Both the position numbers and the translations under genes were made by a program. Positions 62,744-64,000 of a stretch of 64,000 nt of DNA are shown here, in pieces. The notes under the pieces were generated by a model. The model searched no databases, had not been told where the DNA came from, and worked only from the letters and a program-made list of their open reading frames with translations. Every line of letters starts with the position of its first letter. The stretch's first letter is position 1. The stretch comes from Euglena gracilis (lineage: Eukaryota; Euglenida; Euglenophyceae; Euglenales), in assembly GCA_039621445.1 (NCBI GenBank), contig CP154954.1, positions 45,363,847-45,427,846 of the forward strand, in the 5' to 3' direction.

Positions 62744-63093
62744 CATACAATTGCTTACCGACCCCCGGGGGGGGGGGGGGGCACTCCACTTTTTTAAAAA
62801 CCAGTCAGTCACTCATTTTCAAAAAACCAGCCAGTCACTACCCCCCCCCGGGGGGGGGGGTCGGCCACTCAGAAAAACGGCCACTTTCCAGTCACTTTAG
62901 GCCATTTTAGGACCAAAAATTTTTTCCGGCGCCTTCGGCGCCGGGGTCACTCAAGCCACTTTTGCCCACTCCTGGCCGACCCCCCCCCAGGGGGGGAGGG
63001 GTCCGGGCCAAAACCAGTCAGTCACTCTGAAAAAACCAGTCACCCCCCCCCCCCGGGGGGGGGGGGGGTTGGTCAGTGCTTAAGCAATTGCCT
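62744..63093. mobile_element. 350-bp MITE with 9-bp target duplication
   Basis: GGTCCCAAC at 62735-62743 and 63094-63102 flanks inverted ends CATACAATTGCTTA and TAAGCAATTGCCT. The interior repeats CCAGTCAGTCACTC and AAAAAACCAG(CCAG)TCAC on both sides of C/G tracts and a GGCGCCTTCGGCGCC hairpin. The 9-bp duplication fits Mutator-like elements. Confidence 0.85.
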
Positions 63094-63294
63094 GGTCCCA
63101 ACAAAAAAATAGTATACCGCAGAACCAGTGATGGTTCATGACAGCAAAACCACAATAGATGCTTGTCTTATTCCAATGCATCGCAGAAGGTATTTGCCAG
63201 CACCATGAACCTATGCCAACTCAACAAAATCTCAAAAACAAGCAGTTGTCCAGAAAAAAGCACACCTGCGAGCCTTCTTCGGGCTGCGGCTCAC

Positions 63295-63336
63295 CTGGCT
63301 GGGGCTGCTGGACCGCTTCTCCCTGGCCCCCTCGGC
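63295..63336 (-). CDS. Candidate 42-bp micro-exon
   Basis: Between acceptor CCTGGCCCCCAAG and donor CAG/GTGAGC. Encodes AEGAREKRSSSPSQ, similar in character to the other Arg/Ser/Pro-rich exon candidates on this strand. It is short, so this could be chance. Confidence 0.3.
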
Positions 63337-63429
63337 CTTGGGGGCCAGGGACGGTTTTAAGACCGGGGGGAGGTCCCCCATACCAACCCAGAAGGTACCC
63401 CTACCCCCCCCTGGGGGGAGGGGTCCGGG

Positions 63430-63475
63430 GACCCACTTTTGGGGGGCCAATTCTGGGGTCAAAAAAAATTCGCTT
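63430..63475. repeat. Dispersed repeat, copy 2
   Basis: Partner of 60655-60735. Confidence 0.5.
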
Positions 63476-63764
63476 CGCGCCAAAAAAGGCCAAAAAGTGG
63501 CCAAAACCCACCAAGCCCTTTGGAGGAACTCCCCTGGGGGGTGGTAGGGAAGGGGAGGTAGGTTCGTAGGAGGTAGGGTCGCGCCGCCCAACCATTTTGC
63601 TGCTTTGGTTGGACCGCAGCCGGCCGCGGCCCGACCCAAAAAAATCTTGGTTGGGCTGCGGGCCAACCATTTCCGATGCTGAAATCATGAAATTCGGTTT
63701 GGTTGGACCGCGGCCACCCAACCACAACAGACCCAGCGAACTGCATCGCACAATGGCGGTTAAA

Positions 63765-63922
63765 TTGGCTCCTACAGGGTACTCAGCGAACCCAGAAGGC
63801 CGCCCAACTAGGGTTAATACACATGGGGGGACCCTCGCTCGGCGCCTTCCGCACTGCTCAGGTCCCCCCATGTTTTTAACCCTCTTTGGGTTCGCTGAAT
63901 ACCCTGTAGAGGCCAATATACC
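63765..63922. repeat. ~158-bp foldback element
   Basis: Arms CTACAGGGTACTCAGCGAAC and GTTCGCTGAATACCCTGTAG are inverted, continuing through CATGGGGGGACC / GGTCCCCCCATG to a ~25-base loop. It would form a long hairpin. No target duplication can be set. Confidence 0.85.
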
Positions 63923-63963
63923 GAAGTTGAGTGGGAAGGTTTGAACTGTTTGCATGAGAATCT

Positions 63964-63976
63964 TAACCCTAACCCT
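63964..63976 (+). repeat. Telomere-like dimer (TAACCC)2
   Basis: TTAACCCTAACCCTATTCC near the window end. Only two units, so it is not evidence of a chromosome end. Confidence 0.4.
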
Positions 63977-64000
63977 ATTCCTTCAAATAATGTCATAAAA

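Noticed and set aside
63964-63976. Chromosome end
   Set aside because: Only two TAACCC units, and sequence continues on both sides.

Overview
The window looks like nuclear DNA of a eukaryote: reverse transcriptases of eukaryotic retrotransposon types, canonical-looking GT-AG splice signals around a few GC-rich exon candidates, vertebrate-type (TAACCC) telomere-like dimers, and no bacterial operons, ribosome-binding sites, rRNA or tRNA genes. I cannot name the species. Poly-C/poly-G runs (up to 25 C) and dominant DIRS-like tyrosine-recombinase retrotransposons suggest a repeat-rich protist, alga or fungus-like genome, but that is inference.

Layout. 1-14219: head-to-tail array of three ~4.8-kb DIRS-like units (about 99% identical). 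Each carries a Gag-like ORF and a reverse transcriptase (RT) gene split by the same 1.58-kb mini-LTR (TRIM-like) insertion, and each is joined to the next by one copy of a terminal repeat. 14220-23780: decayed DIRS-like element A (minus strand), whose RT gene is cut by a 5.4-kb DNA transposon (16274-21720) with TIRs, an approximate 8-bp target duplication and an unassigned transposase-like gene. 23781-25757: a MITE and unassigned sequence. 25758-31490: decayed Ty3/gypsy pol (plus strand) interrupted by a 651-bp MITE and by a ~3-kb TIR element that itself holds a second TRIM-like element and another MITE. 32025-41396: DIRS-like element B (minus), cut by a young, intact 7.05-kb chromovirus (33881-40934) with a 1980-codon Gag-Pol ORF. 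41397-45703 and 45703-50323: two abutting DIRS-like elements (E, decayed; C, nearly complete) with inverted terminal repeats and an internal complementary region, as in DIRS1. 50324-51150: further DIRS fragments. 51151-64000: mostly non-coding repeats, MITEs (two with 9-10-bp target duplications) and scattered GC-rich, Arg/Pro-rich exon candidates on the minus strand that may be the only host coding sequence.

How it works together: the region is a nested graveyard and nursery of mobile elements. The order of insertions can be read directly because insertions split recognisable RT or RNase H reading frames. The most notable coding feature is the intact chromovirus, which carries a phage Dam-like methyltransferase domain between protease and RT; the same domain type appears after RNase H in the DIRS-like elements.
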